Shown here piece after piece: positions 7,194-15,516 of a DNA stretch of 20,961 nt; within the stretch, counting starts at the first letter, position 1; each line of letters opens with the position of its first letter. The translations under genes were made by a program, and so were the position numbers. The notes beneath the pieces were generated by a model. It ran no database searches, was not told the DNA's origin, and was given only the letters and a program-made list of their open reading frames with translations. Source of the DNA: CAZCBJ01 sp964496705 (lineage in GTDB: Bacteria; Chloroflexota; Anaerolineae; Anaerolineales; Anaerolineaceae); NCBI GenBank assembly GCA_964496705.1, contig CAZCBJ010000049.1, positions 1 through 20,961 of the forward strand, given 5' to 3'.

Positions 7194-8288
7194 ATGAAAT
7201 CCCGCGAAAGGGTGATGTTGGCTCTCAATCACAAGGAACCCGACCGCTGCCCGATGCAGGTCAGCTTTACCCCCGAATTCGCCGCCCGCCTGGAGGCAGA
7301 CCTGCAGCTCAAAGGGCAGGGGCTGCACAATCCGCACGGCGGAGGCAACACCTACCAGCTCGAACGCGCCCTGGGCCAGGATATGCTGCTCACCTCGGTT
7401 GGCTGGGTCAACGGTTATTATCAGACCGGTTACCAGAATGTAGACACCTATCAGGATGAATGGGGCGTCACCTGGAGAACCGTTGAATACGAAACCCGCT
7501 TCGGCAGGGGAAAGTATACCGAGCCGCTCGGCAATCCGCTGGCTGACGACTCAAAGATAGCCCGTTATTCGCCCCCCGATCCTGAGCGCCCCGAACTGTA
7601 TACAGAAGCCCGGCGCGTGGTCAACGCGTATAAGGACGAGTATTGGATTGTGGGGGTGACCCCGACGACCATTTTTGAGACCGCCTGGGCGCTGCGCGGC
7701 TACGAGCAGCTCATTGTGGACATGGCCTCAGACCCCGGGCGAGCCAGTCACGTGCTGGAAATCCCTTTTCGCTATCACCAGACTGTCGCCCGGCGACTGG
7801 TGAGTCTGGGTGTGGATATGATCTGGCTGGGAGACGATGTGGGCGGGCAAAATGCCATGCTGATGTCACCGCGAATGTGGCGCGCCTACCTCAAGCCGCG
7901 CATGGCCGAGTTGATCGCCTCACTGCGCGCAATCAACCCGCAAATCAAGGTGGCTTACCACAGCGACGGGGTGATTAACCCGATCATCCCCGACTTGATC
8001 GAGATCGGGATTGACGTGCTGAATCCAATCCAGCCGCAAGCCATGCATCCCGTCAAGTTAAAGGCGGAGTACGGCGACAGGCTGTGCTTCTGGGGCACGC
8101 TGGATATCCAGCAGACCCTCCCGTTCGGTTCACCCGAAGATGTGCGCCGGGAGGTATTGAGCCGCCTGAAAACCATCGGGCAGGGCGGCGGCCTGATCCT
8201 TGGACCAACTCACAACTTACAACTGGATACACCGCTCGAAAATTTCTGGGCCATGATCGACACCATCCGCCAGACACCATACCATTAA
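7194..8288 (+). CDS. Uroporphyrinogen decarboxylase (URO-D) superfamily protein, function unknown
   Basis: A 364-residue predicted cytoplasmic TIM-barrel protein. The start MKSRERVMLALNHKEPDRCP is the usual opening of the non-HemE branch of the URO-D superfamily, and the barrel is recognisable in VDMIWLGDDVGGQNAMLMSP, KVAYHSDGVINPIIPDLIEIG and LILGPTHNLQLDTP. It is unlikely to be heme-pathway HemE, because the HemE N-terminal PVWMMRQAGRY motif is absent. The MtaA/MtbA zinc site (HxC) reads HSD here, so a classic cobalamin:CoM methyltransferase is also unlikely. Related genes often sit beside sugar transporters and catabolic genes, and an importer is close by here, but the reaction is unknown. 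AAGGA lies 11 bases before the ATG. A strong hairpin follows at 8353-8384. Confidence 0.85.
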   Translation: MKSRERVMLALNHKEPDRCPMQVSFTPEFAARLEADLQLKGQGLHNPHGGGNTYQLERALGQDMLLTSVGWVNGYYQTGYQNVDTYQDEWGVTWRTVEYETRFGRGKYTEPLGNPLADDSKIARYSPPDPERPELYTEARRVVNAYKDEYWIVGVTPTTIFETAWALRGYEQLIVDMASDPGRASHVLEIPFRYHQTVARRLVSLGVDMIWLGDDVGGQNAMLMSPRMWRAYLKPRMAELIASLRAINPQIKVAYHSDGVINPIIPDLIEIGIDVLNPIQPQAMHPVKLKAEYGDRLCFWGTLDIQQTLPFGSPEDVRREVLSRLKTIGQGGGLILGPTHNLQLDTPLENFWAMIDTIRQTPYH

Positions 8289-8322
8289 TCGCCTTCGGCT
8301 CGTGCGCTCGCTCGCAATCACC
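8289..8322. repeat. Degenerate dispersed repeat, GCGCTCGCTCGCAAT type
   Basis: Directly after the URO-D-like gene is a sequence whose core GCGCTCGCTCGCAAT is almost identical to GCGCTCGTTCGCATT at 17306-17320. Read on the other strand it begins ATTGCGAGCGAGCGC, like the ATTGCGAGCG dispersed repeats common in Chloroflexota genomes. Family assignment is from memory. Confidence 0.45.
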
Positions 8323-8352
8323 GCGCAATCGATCCAGTAAAGACAACTTCCA

Positions 8353-8384
8353 GATGCAAGGGATCAAGAAAGATCCCTTGCATC
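8353..8384. terminator. 13-bp hairpin between convergent genes, probable terminator
   Basis: GATGCAAGGGATC (8353-8365) and GATCCCTTGCATC (8372-8384) pair perfectly around the loop AAGAAA. It lies between the URO-D-like gene (+) and the alpha-2-macroglobulin gene (-), ideal for a two-way terminator. The + side continues into a T/C-rich run rather than a clean U-tract, so efficiency is uncertain. Confidence 0.6.
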
Positions 8385-8411
8385 CATTTCATCCCAGTTT
8401 TCTTCTCTTCC

Positions 8412-8446
8412 ACCGAAAACTGACAACCGCAAACCGAAAACCTCTT
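8412..8446. repeat. Tandem heptamer repeat ACCGAAA
   Basis: Seven-base units ACCGAAA, ACTGACA, ACCGCAA, ACCGAAA and a degenerate ACCTCTT run without interruption, ending 6 bases before the alpha-2-macroglobulin stop codon. Same 7-base period as the 1693-1723 array but an unrelated unit. Confidence 0.7.
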
Positions 8447-8452
8447 GCCGCC

Positions 8453-11400
8453 TCACTTCACCGTGAACAGGCTCCCCTCCCCGCGCCCAAACACCTCGGG
8501 GAAGTAGAACTCGTACGCGGTGGGCGGGATCACCTGGAACACGCCCGCTGTGACTGCCCGCGCGCGGTAGGTGTAGGTGTATGTCCCGGCCGGCAGGTAA
8601 TCCGCCGAGAGCAGCACCTTCTCATCGCGCAGCTCGGCATGCGGGAAATACCACCAGCCCCAACCCTCCTCGTCCACCTTCTCCCAATCGTAATCCCAGG
8701 GAATCTCGTTCAGCGGGCTGGTCTTCAGCGTCGTGTCAATCGCCTCCAGCCCCGCCGGCAGCGGATCGTCCACCACCAGGTACTGCAGCGCTCCCGGCGC
8801 GACGATGGTCAGCTTGACCACCACCGTCTGCCCGGCCTTCACCTGCGTTACCGGGGTCTTCAGGTCCTCGGGCAGATAATAGCGCCGCGAGACGACGATG
8901 CCCTGATCCAGCGCCTTCACCTGCGCCGCCGGCAGATGCGCCGCCAGGCGCGCGGTGTAATACAGGTTGCCCGCCGCGCCGTCGCGCGCAAACGCCAGCC
9001 GGTTGGCCTCGCCGCCCAGCAGGTCGCCCACCGCCACGCGCAAGGTTTGCACCTCGCGCAGGTTCTGCGCGTTCACGCTGCCCGCGCCCAGTTGCCTGCC
9101 GTTCAGCGTCACCGCGTAGCGGTACTCCGCCTTCAGCTCGCCCGACTGCGCCATCCAGTCCGTCAACGCGATCAGCGTCCAGGCCGTCTCCTGCGTGCTG
9201 CGCCACCGCCCGTCAATGCGGTTGACCATCAGCCAGCGCACCGCGTTGGCCGCCAGCGGGTTGAGCGGGTCGGTCTTCACCAGCGCATCCAGGATCATCG
9301 CCGTGCTGCGCGTGTCGCTGTTCCAGTTCCACGGGTCGGCGTACTGCTCCTCCCAATGCGCCCCGCTGGCAGACAGAATCGCCGCGCTGACCAGGTCGCT
9401 GCGCAGCGTCGCCGCGCGCGGGTCCTGCGCGTCGATGGCGTACAGCGTCTGCAGCAGCAGCGCGCGCGCGTACAGGTCCAGCCACTCGCGCTTCTCATAG
9501 AGGAAGATCGCCTGGGCCACCTGCGGCGACCCGGCGCGCTGCAGCACGTACAGGCGGAAAGCCTGCCGGTTGCGCAGCTCGCGCGACACCTCGCCGTCCA
9601 GGTTGGCCGGCGGCAGCCCGTTCAGGTAGGCCACCGCCCGGCTGATCACCGCGCCGTCCACCGCGTAACCGGCTGCGCGGGCTTCCACCAGCCCCAGGGT
9701 GACATACGCCGAGGTCAGCTCGTCGCTGTAACCGCTCCACCATCCCCAGCCGCCGTCGCTGTTCTGGCGTTTATACAGCCGCTGCAAGCCCGTGCTGACC
9801 TGCTCTTTGAGCTTGCCCTCCAAAACCTCGTCGCGGATGCCCGCCGCCTGCAGCGCGCGCATGGTCAGCACATTGGGCAGGAAACGCGAGACGGTCTGCT
9901 CGGTGCATTCGTAGGGATAATGCTCCAGGTAATCCAGCCCGGCGGTCATCCCCGCCGCCAGCGACGGCTCCACCCGCACACTCAGCTCGCCGCGGGTCAC
10001 GCCCTGCGGCACGCGCACCACCTCGGCGCGCACCCCCTCGCCCGCCAGCGCTCCAGCCGTCCCGGCCGTCTCCAGCGCCTCATAGCGGTAAATCGGGATG
10101 CCCTGCCCGTCCAGCGTGCCCAGCGTCGGGCGGCTGGCGTCCTGATAGCCGCCGCCTTTGGCGCTGAACACCAGGTCGGCGCGCGTCGATTCCGCCGGCA
10201 CGCTCACCCGCCAACTGACCAGCGCCTGCGCGCCGTTCTTCAATTCCACCGTCTGCTCGGCCGGGCTTTCCAGCGTCAGACCCTGCGCCGCCAGCGAGAC
10301 CACCGCGCTCAGGTCGGCGCCGGTGTTGTTGTGCACCGCCGCGCTCAGCACGGCCTGGTCTCCAGCCACGAAGAAACGCGGCGTCTGGGGACGCACCAGC
10401 AGCGGGCGCGAGGAGATGATGTCGTTCGTCTTCTGTCCCACCCGCGTGTCCGCCGTCACCGCGCGCGCGTCCATCCGCCAGGTGGTCAGGTTGTCGGGCA
10501 GCCTGACCGTCACCCGCGCCGTGCCGTCCGCGCCGGTGCGCAGGCTCGCCTGCCAGAAAGCCGTGTCGGGGAAGTCCTGGCGCACCTCTGGCACGCCAGC
10601 CAAACCCTCGTCGCCCTTGCCGCCGCCGCTGCCGCCCTTCTCCCCCGCCGCCTGCGCCTCCTTCAACTGCGCGTTGTAGTCATCCATGCTCGCCGCGCTG
10701 GTCACCGCCGTCAGCACGCTCAGCGCGCGCTCCGCGTAGAAGAAGTCCAGCAGGCTCGGGGCGCTCGAATCCATCAGCGAAAGCGTCGCCAGGTCCGAAA
10801 GCGCCAGCGAGACCTCGGCCTGCACCGGCTGCCCGTCGGCGCCGCTGGTCTTGACCGCATAAGTCAGCGTGTCCCCCGGCCCGGCTTCCTTGCGGTCCGG
10901 CGTCACCTCCACCGTCAATTGCTGCTGCTCGGTGGAAACGTTCAACTTTGCCATGCCCACCTTGAACGTCGGGCGCGGGTTGGTCGCGTCCACCCCCTTG
11001 ACCACCGTCACCGTGACGAAGGCCGCCGGGGCCATCCCCGCTGTGATGGGCAGGCGGTAGAGCGTGCTGTTGCCGCTCAGCAGCACCACTTTCTGCTGAT
11101 GAATGCGCCCGCGCTCCACCGTCACCAGCGCGTATGTGTTGCCCTGGAACGGTGAGGCAATCAGGATTTCGGCTGTATCGCCCGGGCGGTACGAGTCTTT
11201 GCCCACCACCAGTTGGAAGGTGCGGTCGTTCGACTGCCGCCAGGGGACGTAGTCGCTGCCCGCCACCCACAGGTAAGCCGCCGTGCGCGCCGGATTGCCC
11301 GCCGCGTCCAGCGCCGTCACCTGCGCGCGGTACACGCCGCCCGTCTCGGGGACAAAGACCACCTCGGCCCGCCCGCGCGCGTCAGCCGCCACGTCGGCAA

Positions 11401-14400
11401 AGCTGCCCGCCGGGATGTCCTCCACGCTGGTCGCCCAGCGCAGCATGCCCTGCGCGTCCAACTGCTGCACGCTAGACCACTGGCGGCGGAAGATTTCCAC
11501 TTTCATCGTCTGCCCGCCGACCGGCTGGCCGTTCCAATCCACCGCCGCCAGCTCCAGCGTCTGCGGCTTGCCCGCCTGCCCGACATACTCCTTCGGGCGC
11601 GCGCCCACATACACCCGGCTGCGGTGCGCAATCACCACCGCCTGGGCGCTGACCGGATTGTTGGTCAGGTCGTTGACCGTCACCTCCAGCGTCAGCCGCT
11701 GGGCGCCGGTCAGGTCCTGCACGTTGGCCGGCAGGCGGAAAGCCGCCTTGCCCTCTGCGTCGGTGGTGACGCTGCCCTCGGCCAGGATTTTGCTCCCGCC
11801 GCGGCGGAAGCGCTCGTCGTACTCGCTGTCGCGCAGATCATCGTAAAAGCTGAAGTTTTCCAGCCCCGCCGGCGGCGTGAAATAGAACGGAGCGGCGCGC
11901 AGCGTCCAGTCCCCTTTGGCTTCCTTGAGCCCACCGCCCGAATAGTAACTGGTGACCAGCTCGGCGGTGATCGTCTCGCCCGCCAGCAGGTTCTCCGGCG
12001 CCGCGCTCAGCGACACCTGGAACTCCGGCTTGCGGTACTCGGCCACCGTGAACGAGCCCCAGCCCACCGTCTGATACTGTTGGTCGTTCGGCCCGGCGTT
12101 CGGGATGGGCAGGCGCACCTCCAGCATGTAAGATCCCAGCACCGCCTCCGAATCCAGCTTCAGCTCGCCGTCAAAGGTGCCGAAGTCCGAAAGCGGCAGG
12201 CTCTGGCGGTAAACCTCCTGGTTGAAGTCTGAGATGACCACGTCCACCGCTTTGACATCCGCCAGCGAATAAGCCAGGTCGTTCACCGCGCGCAGCACGC
12301 CCTTGAAATACACCGGCTGCCCCGGGCGGTACAGCGGGCGCTCGGTGTACACGTAAGCCACCTTGCCCACCGCCGCGCCGTAGCCGCCCTGCTGGATGCC
12401 GAACTGCTCCGGGTATACGCCGCTGGAGAAAAAGGTGCTGGCGTAGGCGAACATCCCCGCGTCGGTGCTCAGCGCATAGCGGGTGTTGTAATCATATAGA
12501 TCGGTCGAGATGGGCGTTTCCAGCTTCAGCAGCCCGTCCGCGTCGGTCACCCCCTCACCCAGCAGCTTGAATTTCTCGCCGTACACGCGAATCTTCATCC
12601 CCGCCAGCGGCTTGCCGCTCTGGGGGTCGGTGGCCCACAGCAGCGTGTCGCTGGGCGAATTCTTGAAGACCAGCTGCGCCTGGTTGATCACCATGAAGCG
12701 GTCGTCCACGTATTTCTGATACGGATGCGCCACCCCGGGGCTGTCGAGGGTCATATAATAGAACCCCGGCGGCAGGTCCTTGCCGTCCTTGCCTTTCAGC
12801 GCCACCAACTGCTGCGCCGTCTGGTTGAGCGCCGCATCCGGTTGAATTTGATAGGACGCCGCCAGGTCGCTGGCGCGCGGCTCGAACAGGCTGCGGTCAT
12901 TCTGGTAGTAAACAAATGACTGCGGCGTCAGGCGGTAAATGTTGACGCTCAGCGATTGCACATTGATGTGTTGCACCGCAAATTCCAGCGTGCCGCCCGC
13001 GCGGTACACCGGGATGTACGGCAGGTTGAAATTGGCCCACGGCGGGCGCGGCGCGGTGCTGAAGCGCACGGTCAGCGTGCGGTTCAACGCGTTGCCGAAG
13101 CGGTCCAGCATCCCCGGCAGGATTTGCACCGTGTAATTGGTCGAAGGCTCCAGCCCGTAGAAAATGCCGCTGTTGTCGCCGGGCGAATAGTAAAAATTCT
13201 TTTCGCCCTTCAGCGGCGGGGTGAACTTCACCCGGCTGACGATGCTCTTGGAGTCCATCGGCGAGGCGAACTGTATGCGAAATACCCCGTCGCGCACATT
13301 CTGCGCCCCGTCGGCCGGCACGGTGAAGACCACGTCCGGCAGGCGGATGGTGTACAGCGCCCAGCTCAGATTGCCGCCCAACCGCCCGCCGTCAGCCGTG
13401 CGCGCGCTGGGGTCAATCCACAGGTTGTAGCGCGTGTTGGCCGGCAGGATCAGCAGCGGGCTGATCTGCACCGACATGCCGTCCTCGCTCCACTTGACGC
13501 TCAACGGGTAGGTGATTTGCGCGCCGAATGCCAGGCGCAGCGCCCCGCTGGTGATTTGCTTGTCCATCGGCTGCAAAAAGCGCAGTGTGATCTTGGGCAC
13601 CAGCGACAGGTTGAACAGCTCGGTCTGACCGGGGTCGTAAACATCCCCGTCGGCTTCAATCTGGTACATCGCCCCCGGGCGGGTGGAGAAGATCCACTGA
13701 TACGGCTGCGCCAGCGCCGTCTCGGGACTGCCGCTGGAGTCCTGCAGCCCGGCCTCAATCCGCGCCGTGTAGGCGGTGTCCACCTTGAGCGGCGCGGCGG
13801 GGGTGAAAACGTACACCGAGGTGTTCACCCATTCACCCGTCCCCGCCACCTGTGGCGTGAAGACCAGCGGCTGGGGCAGCTCGCCCGCCGCCCCGCCCAC
13901 CCCCAGCGCCGTCACCGGGCGGTTGAATATCACCGTGATCCGCCCGGCCGCGTCCACGTCCGCTGCGCCGTCCGGTGGGAAGGTCTGGCTGATCGCCAGC
14001 GGGGTCAGCGTGGTGACGCGGAAGGTGAAGGCCTTGCCCAGCGTCACGCCTGCCTGGCTGGCCGAATCCTCGCCCACCCGCACCTGGTAGGAGGTGGCGG
14101 GCATCAGCGGCGCGCCGGGGATGAAGCGCACCCGTTCCGGCGCCGGCCACTCAAACTTCCCATCCATGCGCGCGCCGTCCGGCGCCAGCATGCGCCAGCC
14201 CTGCTCCACCGACTCGCGCGCCATCGCCTGGTCGAAGACCACCTCGACGGATGTGTCCAGCGCGGCCTCCGTGCTTCCGTCTGGCTGGTAGGTCAGCACC
14301 TGCGGCGGCAGATCGCCGCTCGCGGCGGCATTGAGCAGACCCTGTAGACCGCTGGTATCGGTGGTGGGCGTGGGCGGCGGGCCGGGCTCGGTCGGCGTGG

Positions 14401-14536
14401 GGCTCGGCTGCGCCGCGCTGGACGGAGTGGTTGGCGCCGCGCTGGGCGTCTCGCCCGCCGGCAGTTTGCCCCCGCAGCCCGCTGAAAGCAGCATGGCGAC
14501 CAGCAGGAAAATGTTCAGCGCAATTTTTGTTTTCAT
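8453..14536 (-). CDS. Bacterial alpha-2-macroglobulin lipoprotein with thioester
   Basis: A 2027-residue surface-anchored protease trap. The signal peptide ends in the lipobox SAGC (Cys21), followed by a Pro/Thr-rich linker to about residue 62. Roughly four Ig-like (Big_5 style) domains follow between 78 and 495, unlike the shorter front end of many family members. Macroglobulin domains follow, with YRPGQPVYFKGV near 729 and YRPGDTAEILIASP near 1110. A glycine-rich linker near 1300 precedes the core A2M segment (DFPDTAFWQASL, LPDNLTTWRMDARAV). The thioester motif is intact as YPYECTEQ (Cys1544, codon 9905-9907), then a helical thioester domain and the receptor-like end. In bacteria the family is thought to trap foreign proteases covalently and guard the envelope while PBP1C repairs peptidoglycan. 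AGGA lies 8 bases before the ATG. About 68% longer than a 1200-residue short form, though near the 1500-2000 range of long bacterial ones. Confidence 0.95.
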   Translation of the reverse strand: MKTKIALNIFLLVAMLLSAGCGGKLPAGETPSAAPTTPSSAAQPSPTPTEPGPPPTPTTDTSGLQGLLNAAASGDLPPQVLTYQPDGSTEAALDTSVEVVFDQAMARESVEQGWRMLAPDGARMDGKFEWPAPERVRFIPGAPLMPATSYQVRVGEDSASQAGVTLGKAFTFRVTTLTPLAISQTFPPDGAADVDAAGRITVIFNRPVTALGVGGAAGELPQPLVFTPQVAGTGEWVNTSVYVFTPAAPLKVDTAYTARIEAGLQDSSGSPETALAQPYQWIFSTRPGAMYQIEADGDVYDPGQTELFNLSLVPKITLRFLQPMDKQITSGALRLAFGAQITYPLSVKWSEDGMSVQISPLLILPANTRYNLWIDPSARTADGGRLGGNLSWALYTIRLPDVVFTVPADGAQNVRDGVFRIQFASPMDSKSIVSRVKFTPPLKGEKNFYYSPGDNSGIFYGLEPSTNYTVQILPGMLDRFGNALNRTLTVRFSTAPRPPWANFNLPYIPVYRAGGTLEFAVQHINVQSLSVNIYRLTPQSFVYYQNDRSLFEPRASDLAASYQIQPDAALNQTAQQLVALKGKDGKDLPPGFYYMTLDSPGVAHPYQKYVDDRFMVINQAQLVFKNSPSDTLLWATDPQSGKPLAGMKIRVYGEKFKLLGEGVTDADGLLKLETPISTDLYDYNTRYALSTDAGMFAYASTFFSSGVYPEQFGIQQGGYGAAVGKVAYVYTERPLYRPGQPVYFKGVLRAVNDLAYSLADVKAVDVVISDFNQEVYRQSLPLSDFGTFDGELKLDSEAVLGSYMLEVRLPIPNAGPNDQQYQTVGWGSFTVAEYRKPEFQVSLSAAPENLLAGETITAELVTSYYSGGGLKEAKGDWTLRAAPFYFTPPAGLENFSFYDDLRDSEYDERFRRGGSKILAEGSVTTDAEGKAAFRLPANVQDLTGAQRLTLEVTVNDLTNNPVSAQAVVIAHRSRVYVGARPKEYVGQAGKPQTLELAAVDWNGQPVGGQTMKVEIFRRQWSSVQQLDAQGMLRWATSVEDIPAGSFADVAADARGRAEVVFVPETGGVYRAQVTALDAAGNPARTAAYLWVAGSDYVPWRQSNDRTFQLVVGKDSYRPGDTAEILIASPFQGNTYALVTVERGRIHQQKVVLLSGNSTLYRLPITAGMAPAAFVTVTVVKGVDATNPRPTFKVGMAKLNVSTEQQQLTVEVTPDRKEAGPGDTLTYAVKTSGADGQPVQAEVSLALSDLATLSLMDSSAPSLLDFFYAERALSVLTAVTSAASMDDYNAQLKEAQAAGEKGGSGGGKGDEGLAGVPEVRQDFPDTAFWQASLRTGADGTARVTVRLPDNLTTWRMDARAVTADTRVGQKTNDIISSRPLLVRPQTPRFFVAGDQAVLSAAVHNNTGADLSAVVSLAAQGLTLESPAEQTVELKNGAQALVSWRVSVPAESTRADLVFSAKGGGYQDASRPTLGTLDGQGIPIYRYEALETAGTAGALAGEGVRAEVVRVPQGVTRGELSVRVEPSLAAGMTAGLDYLEHYPYECTEQTVSRFLPNVLTMRALQAAGIRDEVLEGKLKEQVSTGLQRLYKRQNSDGGWGWWSGYSDELTSAYVTLGLVEARAAGYAVDGAVISRAVAYLNGLPPANLDGEVSRELRNRQAFRLYVLQRAGSPQVAQAIFLYEKREWLDLYARALLLQTLYAIDAQDPRAATLRSDLVSAAILSASGAHWEEQYADPWNWNSDTRSTAMILDALVKTDPLNPLAANAVRWLMVNRIDGRWRSTQETAWTLIALTDWMAQSGELKAEYRYAVTLNGRQLGAGSVNAQNLREVQTLRVAVGDLLGGEANRLAFARDGAAGNLYYTARLAAHLPAAQVKALDQGIVVSRRYYLPEDLKTPVTQVKAGQTVVVKLTIVAPGALQYLVVDDPLPAGLEAIDTTLKTSPLNEIPWDYDWEKVDEEGWGWWYFPHAELRDEKVLLSADYLPAGTYTYTYRARAVTAGVFQVIPPTAYEFYFPEVFGRGEGSLFTVK

Positions 14537-14770
14537 GGGACCAGTCCTGGTAAGTCAATATATAGCATGAAAAACCCAAATCCCGATCCGCAGACGGGCG
14601 CAGCGCAAGAAGATCGAATCAGGATCAAAACGGTAAAAGGAAACAAAAAAAATTCCATTCATCCTTTTGATCATGGCTGTCTTCTTCACCGGCGAAATCT
14701 GCGGATTCGGCTTGGTTTAAGTATACATCTCTCTGACCTCAGACGCCGCGCGTCGGTGAAAAGTTCCTCC
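14537..14770. other. Intergenic region between pxpA and the alpha-2-macroglobulin gene
   Basis: This 234-bp gap must hold the end of the pxp operon and the promoter of the alpha-2-macroglobulin gene, both read on the minus strand. It has a run of eight T on the minus strand (complement of 14645-14652) with only a weak stem before it, a possible terminator. ATCTGCGGATTC near 14697-14708 is also present near 18489-18500. No clear promoter was identified. Confidence 0.5.
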
Positions 14771-15514
14771 TCAGGTCAGCCGCGCCAGCGCCACGCCCGC
14801 CGCCTCAAACCGCCGGCGGATCAAAGCCGCCTCGGTTGCCGCCTGCGGGTGGTCGCCGTGCACGCACAGCGTGTCCACGCGCAGCCGCACGCGCCGCCCC
14901 TCGCGCTCCACACCCTCGCGCGCCAGCTCCAGCGCATGTTCCGCCGCCGCCTCAGCCGATTCGATCAGCGCCCCCGGCAGCCGCCGCGAGCGCAGCGTGC
15001 CGTCGGGGTTGTAGACCCGGTCGGGGAAGCCCTCGCCCGCCGCGCGCAGCCCAGCCTCCTCGCCCGCCGCGGTCAGGCAAGACCCCGCCAGCCCCACCAG
15101 CAGCAGATCGCGGCTGAAGCTCCGCACCGCGCGCGCCACCGCCGCCGCCAGCTTGGCGTCCACCGCCGCCTGGTTATACAGCGCGCCGTGCGGCTTGACG
15201 TGGGTCAATTCCGCCCCCTCGGCGCGGCAGATGCCCGCCAGCGCGCCGATCTGGTAGAGCAGCATCGCTTCCACCTCCTCACTGCTCAGGCTCATCTCGC
15301 GCCGCCCAAAGCCCTGCAGGTCGGGATAGCCCGGGTGTGCGCCGATGGCCACGTTGGCCGCCCGCGCCAGCCGCACCGTCGCCCGCATCACCAGCGGGTC
15401 GCCGGCGTGATAGCCGCAGGCGATGTTGGCCGAGGTCACCTGCGCCAGCAGCGCCGCGTCGTCGCCCAGCCGGTAGGCGCCAAAGCTCTCACCCATATCG
15501 CAATTGATGTCCAT
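14771..15514 (-). CDS. pxpA: 5-oxoprolinase subunit A (LamB/YcsF family)
   Basis: The 247-residue subunit of the ATP-dependent prokaryotic 5-oxoprolinase, which with PxpB and PxpC converts 5-oxo-L-proline plus ATP to L-glutamate in the cytoplasm. Family signatures are clear: MDINCDMGESFG at the N-terminus, SANIACGYHAGDP, GAHPGYPDLQGFGRR, THVKPHGALYN and GEGFPDRVY. The open frame extends upstream, but the start is set at 15514 because homology begins there. A GGAGG lies 8 bases before that ATG, inside the end of pxpC. Only 2 bases separate the pxpC stop from this ATG, implying translational coupling. Length is normal for the family (about 245-255). Last gene of the operon. Confidence 0.95.
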   Translation of the reverse strand: MDINCDMGESFGAYRLGDDAALLAQVTSANIACGYHAGDPLVMRATVRLARAANVAIGAHPGYPDLQGFGRREMSLSSEEVEAMLLYQIGALAGICRAEGAELTHVKPHGALYNQAAVDAKLAAAVARAVRSFSRDLLLVGLAGSCLTAAGEEAGLRAAGEGFPDRVYNPDGTLRSRRLPGALIESAEAAAEHALELAREGVEREGRRVRLRVDTLCVHGDHPQAATEAALIRRRFEAAGVALARLT

Positions 15515-15516
15515 GC

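Noticed and set aside
7194..8288. Heme-pathway uroporphyrinogen decarboxylase (hemE)
   Set aside because: The N-terminal HemE motif is missing and no heme genes are nearby; only the superfamily is supported.
8084..11155. A 1023-residue open frame on the + strand
   Set aside because: It is antisense to the alpha-2-macroglobulin gene, is Arg/His/Gln-rich as expected of the complement of GC-rich codons, and starts inside the URO-D-like gene.
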